From Sulfurimonas sp. HSL-3221 (GTDB lineage: Bacteria; Campylobacterota; Campylobacteria; Campylobacterales; Sulfurimonadaceae): a stretch of DNA of 64,000 nucleotides. A model generated the notes under the pieces. The model was not told where the DNA came from, did no database searches, and worked only from the letters and a program-made list of their open reading frames with translations. Positions 57,133-64,000 of the stretch are shown piece by piece. The translations under genes and the position numbers were made by a program. The stretch is from positions 248,001 to 312,000 of the forward strand of contig NZ_CP087998.1 of NCBI RefSeq assembly GCF_021044585.1. The letters run 5' to 3'. The first letter of the stretch is position 1, and every line of letters begins with the position of its first letter.

Positions 57133-57432
57133 ATGAAAGCATTGACAGCACTGTTGATGGCCGCCGCCCTCTTCATGGCCGGATGCGGCTACAAGTCGGG
57201 CGTCGCCACGGGTGAGCGGGCATCCTACCTCTACTTTACGGGTGACGTTGCGGGGGCAGCCGTCTCCGTCGACGACGGACAGCCCTTCACCGTCGAAGCC
57301 GGGCGCGACCACCAGTACCGGGTCGCTCCGGGCAAGCATACGGTCAAGGTTTACAAGGGGGATGCCCTTGTCGTTGAACGCAGTATCTACGTCGGCGACG
57401 GCATCGCCAAAGAGATCGGAGTCGGCCAGTGA
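57133..57432 (+). CDS. Small PEGA-like lipoprotein
   Basis: The 99-aa precursor has a lipobox (LFMAGC, cysteine near 18) and a compact beta-sheet region (about 30-95; FTGDVAGAAVSVDDGQPF and YRVAPGKHTVKVYKG) like PEGA domains, which are small surface-exposed beta units. It starts 3 bases after the CsgG-like stop, behind AAGGA, and its end overlaps the next gene. Neisseria-type versions of this operon have only three genes, so this one may be an addition. Confidence 0.68.
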   Translation: MKALTALLMAAALFMAGCGYKSGVATGERASYLYFTGDVAGAAVSVDDGQPFTVEAGRDHQYRVAPGKHTVKVYKGDALVVERSIYVGDGIAKEIGVGQ

Positions 57433-57440
57433 GGATGGGC

Positions 57441-57818
57441 ATGCTGATGAAAGCGGCCTGGCCGCTGGCAGCAATTGCGCTTTTGAGCGGGTGTGCTACG
57501 AAACCGCAGGCACTTTATAACTACGGCACCTACAGCGAAAGCTACTATGCGTACAAACAGGATGCCAGTGCGGAGAACCTCCTGGCGATGCAGCAGGCGA
57601 TCCTGACGGCCATCGAAAACGCCAACGATAGTGTTTCCAAGCGCGTGGCACCGGGAATGTACGCAAACCTGGGCTACATCTACTTCAAGCAGGGGGACAC
57701 CAAGCAGGCCGTGCACTATTTCGAGATGGAAAAAGGGCTCTACCCGGAGTCGGCGCACTTTATGGACCGCGTCATTGAGAAGGTGCGCAAAGCCGAAGCG
57801 AAGGGGGCGAAATCATGA
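57441..57818 (+). CDS. DUF4810 lipoprotein
   Basis: The protein is about 125 aa with a lipobox (LLSGC) and the DUF4810 segments LYNYGTYSESYYAYKQ and YANLGYIYFKQGDTKQAVHYFEMEKGLYPESA, which look TPR-like. Several start codons are possible (GTG 57429, ATG 57435, 57441, 57447); GAGG lies six bases before 57441. It overlaps the preceding gene if the earliest start is used and the DUF799 gene by four bases. DUF4810 usually travels with CsgG and DUF799 proteins. Confidence 0.82.
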   Translation: MLMKAAWPLAAIALLSGCATKPQALYNYGTYSESYYAYKQDASAENLLAMQQAILTAIENANDSVSKRVAPGMYANLGYIYFKQGDTKQAVHYFEMEKGLYPESAHFMDRVIEKVRKAEAKGAKS

Positions 57819-58498
57819 AGTACGGAAAAATAGCTGCAGTGGCAGCCTCGGTTTTCGCCGCGATGATCATGACGGGGTGTGCCGCCCATAACGCAGGCAT
57901 CACCAAAGGTGAAGCGTTCCCCCAGATGTATGAAGAGGATCCGCGTTCCATCCTGGTGCTGCCGGCGATGAACGAAAGCAGCGACGCCGAGGCGAAAGCC
58001 TACTACGCCACGACGATCGAGATGCCCATAGCGCAGACGGGCTACTATGTCTTCCCGATGGAGATGGTCAGCGACGTCCTCAAGCAGGAGGGTGTCTATG
58101 ACACCGAATTGCTTTACAGCATGTCCGCGGACAAGTTCTACGACTACTTCGGCGCGGACGTCGTCATGTTCACGCGTATCAAGAAGTGGGACGTCTCCTA
58201 CATGGTCCTGGCTTCTTCCCTGACGGTCACGATTGAGTCGGAAGCGTACTCGACCAAGACGAACGAGAAGTTGTGGGATTACGACGGTAGCGTCACCGTT
58301 GACCTCACCAGCAACAGCGGCGGCGGAGGACTGGCCGGACTGTTGGTCCAGGCGATCGGTACGGCGATCAATACCGCCGCGGCCGATTATGTCGAATACG
58401 CCCATGTCGCGAACGCCCGGCTCTTCTTTGCACTGCCGGCGGGGCCGTATCACCCGGCCCACCAGACGGACCAGGGGGTCGTTATCCGCAAACGCTAG
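57815..58498 (+). CDS. DUF799 (GNA1162-like) lipoprotein
   Basis: The 227-aa lipoprotein (lipobox MIMTGC) has the GNA1162/DUF799 features: SILVLPAMNESSDAEAKAYY, a DVVMFTRIKKWDVSYMVL middle part and a C-terminal LFFALPAGPYH. GNA1162 is a surface-accessible lipoprotein of Neisseria with a TolB/CsgG-like fold. The ATG overlaps the DUF4810 stop by ATGA. It closes the four-gene operon. Confidence 0.85.
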   Translation: MKYGKIAAVAASVFAAMIMTGCAAHNAGITKGEAFPQMYEEDPRSILVLPAMNESSDAEAKAYYATTIEMPIAQTGYYVFPMEMVSDVLKQEGVYDTELLYSMSADKFYDYFGADVVMFTRIKKWDVSYMVLASSLTVTIESEAYSTKTNEKLWDYDGSVTVDLTSNSGGGGLAGLLVQAIGTAINTAAADYVEYAHVANARLFFALPAGPYHPAHQTDQGVVIRKR

Positions 58499-58517
58499 CC
58501 CTTTTTCTTTGGGCACA

Positions 58518-58538
58518 AAGAGAGCATGATGCTCTCTT
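58518..58538. other. Hairpin after the lipoprotein operon
   Basis: AAGAGAGC (58518-58525) pairs with GCTCTCTT (58531-58538) around ATGAT. It is 20 bases after the DUF799 stop and is followed by CCCCTTCC, so it is a possible but weak terminator. TATAAT at 58597-58602 beyond it is a plausible -10 for the patatin gene. Confidence 0.45.
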
Positions 58539-58632
58539 CCCCTTCCATTACCCTCTCGAGTGACACAAGTTGATCTCCCCGCAGCTCCGAATGCCCTATA
58601 ATTAGAAATAGTTCTGAACACAAAGGGAATCG

Positions 58633-59481
58633 ATGAAGAAAGTATCGTTGGTATTGGGAAGCGGCGGGGCGCGTGGCTACGTTCATATCGGCGTCATCGA
58701 GGCGCTGGAGGCGAAGGGGTATGAGATCGTCTCTGTCAGCGGCTGCTCCATGGGGGCGCTGGTCGGCGGACTTTACGCCTGCGGCAGGCTTGCCGAGTAC
58801 AAGGAGTGGGTGCAGGGGCTAGACCCCCTCGACGTCGCCGCGCTCCTGGACCTCGCCTGGGACAAGCGGGGCATTATGAGCGGTACAAAGGTTTTCGAGC
58901 GTCTGGACGATCTTATCGGTACGCAGGCGATCGAGGAGCTGCCCATCCGTTTTACGGCCGTCGCGTCGGACCTGAACCGTGGCAAAGAGGTGTGGTTTCA
59001 AAGCGGCGACCTGCTAAGCGCGATCCGTGCGTCGATCGCCATCCCCTCCGTCTTCACTCCAGTGGAGCTCGACGGGATGCTCCTGGTCGACGGCGGGGTC
59101 CTCAACCCCCTGCCCGTGGCACCGACGATGCGCGACCGCAGCGACCTGACCATCGCCGTCAACCTCTACGGCCCCGACGCGGAGCAGGAGGAAGCTGCCG
59201 TGGCCGAGCGTTACGACTCCTTTGCCGAACGTCTGGCATCCAAGGCCAAAAATGCCATCAAAGAGCGCCTCCGCCGCCGGGAGCAGGCGCACATTTTCTC
59301 CATTCTCGATCAGAGTTTCGATACGATGCAGCGCAGCCTGACCCAGTACCGTATCGGCGGCTACCCGCCCGATATCATGATTACCCTCCCCAAGAATATC
59401 TGCAGTACGTTTGACTTCCATAAAGCCGCGCCGCTGATCGAAGCGGGGCGCAGGGCGGTAGAGGGGCACCCGGCGCTATAG
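58633..59481 (+). CDS. Patatin-like phospholipase
   Basis: The 282-aa protein has the patatin features: the oxyanion loop LGSGGARGYVHIGVIEAL near the N-terminus, the nucleophile GCSMGALVGGLYA (GxSxG) and the catalytic aspartate in VDGGVLNPLP. It is a cytoplasmic or membrane-associated lipid acyl hydrolase without a signal peptide, similar to RssA/YchK-type proteins. AAAGGG precedes the ATG. It is probably monocistronic. Confidence 0.92.
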   Translation: MKKVSLVLGSGGARGYVHIGVIEALEAKGYEIVSVSGCSMGALVGGLYACGRLAEYKEWVQGLDPLDVAALLDLAWDKRGIMSGTKVFERLDDLIGTQAIEELPIRFTAVASDLNRGKEVWFQSGDLLSAIRASIAIPSVFTPVELDGMLLVDGGVLNPLPVAPTMRDRSDLTIAVNLYGPDAEQEEAAVAERYDSFAERLASKAKNAIKERLRRREQAHIFSILDQSFDTMQRSLTQYRIGGYPPDIMITLPKNICSTFDFHKAAPLIEAGRRAVEGHPAL

Positions 59482-59524
59482 TTACATTTTTTTAAAAAAA
59501 CGTTATTTTTTGTACAGTTCTCTA

Positions 59525-59533
59525 TGGTATACT
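59525..59533 (+). promoter_or_regulatory. Extended -10 promoter for the OmpA-family gene
   Basis: TGGTATACT has the TG-n extension and lies about 30 bases before the start at 59563, with no -35 needed. Confidence 0.6.
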
Positions 59534-59562
59534 TCCGTGAATTTCGCTCAGGAGTATAAGGA

Positions 59563-60687
59563 ATGATGAAGCGTGCATGGATGACGAGTGCGCTGCTGGC
59601 GGCACAGATCGCGGCAGCATCACAATACAATATCGAGGTTTCACCGGTGGCGGGGATCGGGATTCCGGAAGGCAATATTCTGCTTGAAAACGAGATGATC
59701 ATCGGGGGTGAGATCCAGATCAACAACCTCTTTTCTTTCCCGATCAAACCGGAACTCTCCGCCTACTATGCGACGGATACGGATTACTCCTATGAGCCGC
59801 CGGCACCGACGCCGCCCCTTTTCCTCAGCCCTGCGGATATGTCTGCGTCCACGAATATCTGGCGTGTCGGCATGGGGGCCGTCTACGACTACACGGAGGA
59901 AGGCAGCGTCCGCCCGTTCGCCAAGATCGGCGCCGGTTACGAGAATATGAGCAATCCGCTCTACGGCAATAAAAACAGCGCCTACGGCGATGCCGGTGCG
60001 GGGGTGAAAATCCCCTTCACCGACCAGGTGGCGCTGAAACTCGAAGCGATCTACATGCTCAAGAACAACGGCAACCGCTATGACAGCAACCTGCTGGCGC
60101 TCGCCGGTCTCTCTTTTGCCTTCGGTGCCCACGGAACGTCGGGCGCGGCGGTAGCTTCATCTGGGTACAAAACCTACGACAGTGACGGCGACGGCGTCAT
60201 CGACGACAATGACCAGTGCCCGAATACACCGCGCGGCGCCGAAGTCGACGCCTACGGGTGCGTGCCCGATGACGACCGCGACGGCGTTGCGAACCTTTAT
60301 GACAACTGCCCGGAGACCCCATCAGGCTTCAAGGTCGATAAAGTAGGGTGTGCCGCGACCTTCCCGTTCAGCGTCGAGTTCGCCACCGACTCCGCCGTGG
60401 TGACGAGTGCCCATATGGACGAGATCGATGCCTTTGCGGATTATATGAAATCCAACCCCTACAAAGCCGAGATCGTCGGCCGTGCCGACGACCGCGGGAC
60501 GAATGCATATAATGACGTGCTCTCGAAGAAACGTGCCGAGGTCGTTGTCGGCCTGCTGGTGGGTAAGGGAATCGCGTCCAACCGCCTGAGCGCCGTCGGA
60601 AAAGGGGAGACCGATCCGGTCGCCACCAACGCCACAGCCGAAGGGCGTGCGCAGAACCGCTCCGTCCGCGCGGAACTGATCCGCTGA
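59563..60687 (+). CDS. OmpA-family outer-membrane protein with calcium-binding linker
   Basis: The 374-aa precursor has a signal peptide (about 1-20), an eight-strand-like beta-barrel region (about 22-185), a linker with two thrombospondin-type-3 units (DSDGDGVIDDNDQCPNTPRG and DDDRDGVANLYDNCPETPSG) and a C-terminal OmpA peptidoglycan-binding domain (about 265-374, GRADDRGTNAYNDVLSKKRAEVV). It anchors the outer membrane to the wall. It starts at ATG 59563, with a second ATG at 59566. A terminator follows. Confidence 0.92.
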   Translation: MMKRAWMTSALLAAQIAAASQYNIEVSPVAGIGIPEGNILLENEMIIGGEIQINNLFSFPIKPELSAYYATDTDYSYEPPAPTPPLFLSPADMSASTNIWRVGMGAVYDYTEEGSVRPFAKIGAGYENMSNPLYGNKNSAYGDAGAGVKIPFTDQVALKLEAIYMLKNNGNRYDSNLLALAGLSFAFGAHGTSGAAVASSGYKTYDSDGDGVIDDNDQCPNTPRGAEVDAYGCVPDDDRDGVANLYDNCPETPSGFKVDKVGCAATFPFSVEFATDSAVVTSAHMDEIDAFADYMKSNPYKAEIVGRADDRGTNAYNDVLSKKRAEVVVGLLVGKGIASNRLSAVGKGETDPVATNATAEGRAQNRSVRAELIR

Positions 60688-60693
60688 TTTTCT

Positions 60694-60724
60694 AGGAGAG
60701 GGCGCCGCCTCTCCTCCCCGTTTT
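60694..60724 (+). terminator. Rho-independent terminator after the OmpA-family gene
   Basis: AGGAGAGG (60694-60701) and CCTCTCCT (60708-60715) form an eight-base-pair stem, followed by CCCCGTTTTC. Confidence 0.7.
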
Positions 60725-60744
60725 CTTATCCCGAATTTATCTTT

Positions 60745-61428
60745 TCACGACGTATGCATCGTCCGTGCCGCATGGACAAAGGCCGCGAAGATCTTCCGGC
60801 TGTGCCAGCTGTAGGGCATGAACTCCGGATGCCACTGCACTCCCAGCAGGAAGGGCAGCTCCGTGTGTTCGATCGCCTGGACGATTTTGTTGCCGTCCCG
60901 GGCGGCAATGCGCATCTTCTCGCCGGGCCGGTCGACGGCCTGATGGTGCAGTGCATTGACGCGCAGGGTGGTCTGCCCGACAATGTCGTGCAGGTTTGTC
61001 CCGTGTTCCAGCGTCACCGTTTTGAGCGGCAGGGGCGTATGGGGGTGAGCGACGTCGAGGTCGAAGTCGTGAATATGCGGATGCAGCGTCCCGCCGAAAT
61101 GGAGATTGAGCAGCTGCATGCCGCGGCAGATGCCCATGACGGGCACCCCCCGGCGGATTGCCGCCTCGAGGAGGTAGAGTTCCATGGCATCACGCGCGGG
61201 ATCGGTATGTTCGATGGCCGGGTGCGCCCGGGCACCGTAGGTCTGGGGATCGATATCGCTGCCGCCGGTGATCAGCAGGGCGTCGAAGGGGGCATCACGG
61301 TAAACGGTTTCGGGATGCAGGAAACTTCCTCCCGCCCCGTGGCCCCCCAGCAGGAAGCGGGAGAAGTACCAGGCGAGCCGGCTGCCGCGTTTGCCTCCCG
61401 TGACGGCTATTCGAACTTTTCTGCCCAT
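60745..61428 (-). CDS. Class I glutamine-amidotransferase-like protein (peptidase C26)
   Basis: The 227-aa protein has the triad of the gamma-glutamyl hydrolase group: nucleophile C101 in VMGICRGMQLLN and the histidine and glutamate in LGVQWHPE. DALLITGGSDIDPQTYG and LRVNALHHQAVD match PuuD-like hydrolases that cleave gamma-glutamyl bonds. Its start lies inside the end of the amidoligase gene (22-base overlap), so the two are coupled. It probably removes or transfers a gamma-glutamyl group from the amidoligase product or supplies ammonia; the choice is open. Confidence 0.85.
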   Translation of the reverse strand: MGRKVRIAVTGGKRGSRLAWYFSRFLLGGHGAGGSFLHPETVYRDAPFDALLITGGSDIDPQTYGARAHPAIEHTDPARDAMELYLLEAAIRRGVPVMGICRGMQLLNLHFGGTLHPHIHDFDLDVAHPHTPLPLKTVTLEHGTNLHDIVGQTTLRVNALHHQAVDRPGEKMRIAARDGNKIVQAIEHTELPFLLGVQWHPEFMPYSWHSRKIFAAFVHAARTMHTS

Positions 61429-62414
61429 TGGCGTATCCTTTTTATCCACTGTTTTTTGCGGAAACGGTAGAAGAATGAGTTCATCATGCGGTAGCGCGCA
61501 TAGGCGAGCGACAGCAGCGTCTCCGTATCTTCCGCCAGGCGTTCCACATGGAGCCAGCTGTTCCAGGCGTCGGCGGTGTGCCAACCCGCTTCGTCGACAC
61601 GGGAGTTGGGGAGACGGAAGTGAAAGGCGGGGCGGGGGGAGATCTTCTCTTTGGGCAGGGCCCGGCGGACACGCCCCAGGTCGTTCCAGGCCAGCAGCGG
61701 CAGCAGGTCGAGGGCCCGGTTGCGTGTCGGGTTGGCTTCCAGGTAATCGTCGGTAAAGCTCTCCATCGTCGGACGGTAGGCGGGGTGCAAAACCTTGCGG
61801 ATGTAATCGGAGGGGAAGGGGTCGATATAGAAAGAGAGGCGCCGGGTGAAGACGGGACGGATCTCCTCGGCCAGCAGGTCATAGAGCACGAGGTAGGCGC
61901 GGAGATAGGCCAGCAGGGTCGCCGCACTCAAGTCGGGGGCCTCGGGATTAATGTGGAAGCCGAAGACATAGAGGGGGTTGGCCGTCGTGCCGAGCGCCCC
62001 CGCATCGCGCAGGGCATCTTTAAGGGTCTCGACCAGGTCAAGGGCGTTCATCGGCAGCGGCGGCGTCGTCAGCTCAAAGGGGACAAGCGACGCGGAAAAG
62101 GAGCCGATAAAGTATTCGATGGCGTCGATTTCGTCCTGCTCCATCGCTTCGTCGAACCCGGCATTGTGCAGCCACTCCTGGAGGCCTGAGCGGATGAGGA
62201 ACTGGAAATCGAGCGTCAGGGAGAAGTCTCCCCAGGGCGTCGGGCCGATGGTGTAGTGCCAGGGGTTGATTTCGGTGATCTCGCCCCCGGTGATCTCCGC
62301 GACGATCCTGGCACATGCTTCCAGCTCCGGGCCGGAGTACTCCAGTTCAAATCCGACGCGACGCATCTCGCCGTCGCTGCAGCGCACCTTCGGCGGCAGA
62401 AGAAAGGGTGTCAT
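61407..62414 (-). CDS. Amidoligase-family enzyme (glutamine synthetase-like fold)
   Basis: The 335-aa protein has the amidoligase_2 signatures: VGFELEYSG (acidic metal ligands E23 and E25), FELTTPPLP (E114) and FGFHINPEA (H154). These predicted ATP-dependent ligases join amino groups to carboxylates, giving unusual peptide or gamma-glutamyl conjugates. It heads a two-gene unit with the C26 protein, an association predicted for this family from gene neighbourhoods. The ATG at 62414 has TATAAT six bases upstream and no ribosome binding site, suggesting a leaderless message. The product is unknown. Confidence 0.78.
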   Translation of the reverse strand: MTPFLLPPKVRCSDGEMRRVGFELEYSGPELEACARIVAEITGGEITEINPWHYTIGPTPWGDFSLTLDFQFLIRSGLQEWLHNAGFDEAMEQDEIDAIEYFIGSFSASLVPFELTTPPLPMNALDLVETLKDALRDAGALGTTANPLYVFGFHINPEAPDLSAATLLAYLRAYLVLYDLLAEEIRPVFTRRLSFYIDPFPSDYIRKVLHPAYRPTMESFTDDYLEANPTRNRALDLLPLLAWNDLGRVRRALPKEKISPRPAFHFRLPNSRVDEAGWHTADAWNSWLHVERLAEDTETLLSLAYARYRMMNSFFYRFRKKQWIKRIRQWAEKFE

Positions 62415-62420
62415 GCAATA

Positions 62421-62426
62421 ATTATA
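62421..62426 (-). promoter_or_regulatory. Promoter -10 predicting a leaderless amidoligase mRNA
   Basis: On the minus strand TGTGGCTATAAT is followed by TATTGC and the ATG at 62414. The six-base gap puts the transcription start at the A of the start codon. Confidence 0.65.
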
Positions 62427-62453
62427 GCCACACTTCCGGCGTTTCCGGCGGGC

Positions 62454-62482
62454 TTGACTTCGCCGTGGCATCGGGCTATTAT
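62454..62482 (+). promoter_or_regulatory. Promoter for the CDGSH gene
   Basis: TTGACT (62454-62459) and TATTAT (62477-62482) are 17 bases apart. The divergent amidoligase promoter lies just 30 bases away. Confidence 0.65.
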
Positions 62483-62529
62483 GAAAAAAACGGTGTGCGG
62501 GATCGTCCACTGCAAAACGGGGGTGCCAG

Positions 62530-62808
62530 ATGTGCAAGGATGCTGTTGTTTTTTTCAATAAACCGAAGGGGGTCGACCTGGAGGCGGGGAAGTCCTATAT
62601 GTACTGCATGTGCGGCCGCGCCAAAGAGGGGGTCTTCTGCGACGGCAGCCACAAGGGGAGCGGCTGCATGCCCCTGAAGTTCACGGTAGAGAAGAGCAAG
62701 GCCTACCTGCTGTGCCGCTGCAAATCCTCCAAGAATCTTCCCTTCTGCGACGGGACGCACAGCTTCTACGGCGACGATGAGGTCGGCGGCCCCGTGATGG
62801 GGGAGTGA
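62530..62808 (+). CDS. Double-CDGSH iron-sulfur protein
   Basis: The 92-aa protein has two CDGSH motifs: CMCGRAKEGVFCDGSH (about 26-41) and CRCKSSKNLPFCDGTH (about 62-77). Each binds a [2Fe-2S] cluster with three cysteines and one histidine. It lacks a membrane anchor and is probably cytoplasmic. CDGSH proteins sense redox state or transfer clusters, but no bacterial role is fixed. The start has a weak ribosome binding site. The next gene starts 7 bases after its stop. Confidence 0.92.
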   Translation: MCKDAVVFFNKPKGVDLEAGKSYMYCMCGRAKEGVFCDGSHKGSGCMPLKFTVEKSKAYLLCRCKSSKNLPFCDGTHSFYGDDEVGGPVMGE

Positions 62809-62815
62809 GGCGGCA

Positions 62816-63982
62816 ATGATCCTGGAACACAGCGAGCGCATCGAAAAGGCCGCGGCCCTGATGGAGGCCTATGATGCGCAAAACCCGATTGGAACGGGGA
62901 AGGGGCGTTATCTCTGGACGGATGCCTTCGCCGTCTGCAACTTCCTTTCACTGTACAAACGCACCGGGGAGAAGAGGTATCTTGAAAAGGCCCGGATTTT
63001 GATCGATACGGTCCACCGCGAACTGGGGGCATTCCGCGGCGACGACGCGCGCGAAGGGCCTTTGAGCGGCTTGGCAGCGGCTGATGCGGCCAGCTACCCG
63101 ACGGTAGCGGGACTGCGCATCGGCAAGCCGCAGCCGGAGCGCGGTGCCGATGCAGCGTATGATGAAGCCTCAGAGTGGGACCGCGACGGCCAATATTTCC
63201 ATTACCTCACCAAGTGGATGCATGCTCTCGACCGCATGGCGTCGGTGAGCGGGGAGGTGCGCTACAGCCGCTGGGCCGTCGAACTGGCCAAAAGCGCGCA
63301 CCGGGCCTTTACCTACGCGTTGCCGGACGGCTCAAAACGGATGTACTGGAAAATGAGTATCGACCTGCGCCGGCCGCTGGTCGCATCGATGGGGCAGCAT
63401 GATGCCCTGGAGGCGTATGTGACCTATCTGCAGCTCTCCATGACGGCGAGGGCGCTGGGCGACGATGCGGGTCTGGGCGGGGAGCTCGAAGCCGCCGGGA
63501 CGATGGCCGAAGCGATGCCGCTCGCCACGGAGGACCCTCTGGGGCTGGGCGGCATGCTGTTCGATGCGGCGCGGGTGACTCAGCTGATGGCGGGGCACGA
63601 CCTGCCGTTGCGCGGTCTGCTGCGCTCCCTGCTTGAAGCGGCGCGGGAGGGAACGTCGCGCTACGCGCAGAGTAACGCCCTGCGTCATCCCGCCGACGCG
63701 AGGCTCCCTTTCCGCGAACTGGGATTGGGCATCGGGCTGCACGGGGTCTCCTTGATGCAGGCGCTCAACGGCGCCGTCCTGCATAACGCGATCCTGGCCG
63801 AACAGCTTGAAGGGCTACAGGCCTTTGTGCCGATCGCCGAGGTGCTGGAGCTTTTCTGGCTGCGGGAGGCGCACCAGGCCGTCGGGACGTGGCAGGGGCA
63901 CGCGGGCATCAACAGTGTCATGCTGGCGACCTCGCTGCTGCCGGATGCGTTTTTGACCGTAGGAAGCGGCGATGATGCGTGA
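62816..63982 (+). CDS. Unknown alpha-helical protein, 388 aa
   Basis: I do not recognise this protein. It is almost wholly helical without membrane segments or signal peptide, with paired helices (for example GRYLWTDAFAVCNFLSLYKR and YLEKARILIDTVHRELG) and repeated aromatic-acidic pieces such as EASEWDRDGQYFHYLTKWMHALDRMA. This looks like an (alpha/alpha) toroid, as in six-hairpin glycosidases or prenyl-cyclases, but no catalytic motif can be assigned. It is tightly linked to the CDGSH gene and overlaps the next gene. Confidence 0.75.
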   Translation: MILEHSERIEKAAALMEAYDAQNPIGTGKGRYLWTDAFAVCNFLSLYKRTGEKRYLEKARILIDTVHRELGAFRGDDAREGPLSGLAAADAASYPTVAGLRIGKPQPERGADAAYDEASEWDRDGQYFHYLTKWMHALDRMASVSGEVRYSRWAVELAKSAHRAFTYALPDGSKRMYWKMSIDLRRPLVASMGQHDALEAYVTYLQLSMTARALGDDAGLGGELEAAGTMAEAMPLATEDPLGLGGMLFDAARVTQLMAGHDLPLRGLLRSLLEAAREGTSRYAQSNALRHPADARLPFRELGLGIGLHGVSLMQALNGAVLHNAILAEQLEGLQAFVPIAEVLELFWLREAHQAVGTWQGHAGINSVMLATSLLPDAFLTVGSGDDA

Positions 63983-64000
63983 CCGCGAAGCGACAGAGAG
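63972..64000 (+). CDS. Start of a further gene (partial)
   Basis: An ATG-ATG pair opens a frame reading MMRDREATE to the window end, overlapping the preceding stop by eleven bases. GGAAG lies just upstream. It is too short to name; the tight overlap suggests the same operon. Confidence 0.4.

Overview
The window looks like chromosome from a GC-rich member of the Campylobacterota (Sulfurimonas-like). This is inferred from gene content, not from a search: rnc-rnhA order, CcoG, a noncanonical SpeE-like protein next to coaE and dapF, a stand-alone HisZ, and promoters with a good -10 but usually no -35. Genes are densely packed, with many ATGA or few-base overlaps. I see no rRNA, tRNA, CRISPR array, prophage or insertion sequence.

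Region 1 (1-16.9 kb) is mostly housekeeping: rnc (partial), rnhA, a LapB-like TPR protein, a degenerate serine-recombinase-like regulator with ccoG, purM, speE-like, coaE, dapF, prfA, rpsT, glmM, lspA, the SRP RNA, an HvfA-like cysteine-repeat peptide with a DoxX protein, uppP, a class V aminotransferase, hisZ and purA. It also holds a 269-bp element with perfect 26-bp inverted ends, a 42-nt structured repeat placed after two different genes, and a heptamer tandem repeat.

Region 2 (17-28 kb) covers signalling and redox: two large GGDEF-EAL proteins, an SQR/FCSD-like flavoprotein, msrA, a DUF420 protein, a 57-aa membrane protein, a Bfd-like [2Fe-2S] protein, hemD, a Fur/PerR-type regulator and a divergent di-haem cytochrome c peroxidase. 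Region 3 (28-35 kb) is a MoxR/Bat operon: moxR, DUF58, DUF4381-like, batA, batB, TPR protein, batD, followed by a thioredoxin-like protein without CxxC.

Region 4 (35-56 kb) is the cell envelope and export region. It holds a possible lipid-trafficking trio (MMPL-type RND permease, beta-barrel protein, LolA-like protein) divergent from a TetR gene, an Asp-rich lipoprotein, an ABC-2 exporter divergent from a TetR-TolC-HlyD-RND operon, and a TolC-MacA-MacB operon. Region 5 (56-64 kb) has a four-lipoprotein CsgG/PEGA-like/DUF4810/DUF799 operon, a patatin phospholipase, an OmpA protein, a peptidase C26-amidoligase pair, and a divergent CDGSH protein with an unknown alpha-helical protein.

The most interesting signals are: (1) a repeated TATAAT-N6-start-codon arrangement with no ribosome binding site, predicting leaderless mRNAs for several genes including hemD, a TetR gene and the amidoligase; (2) the amidoligase/C26 pair, which may make or modify an unknown gamma-glutamyl or peptide product; (3) the HvfA-like peptide and DoxX pair without its usual maturation enzymes; (4) a hidden 38-aa gene with its own ribosome binding site and terminator; (5) two structured intergenic repeat families.
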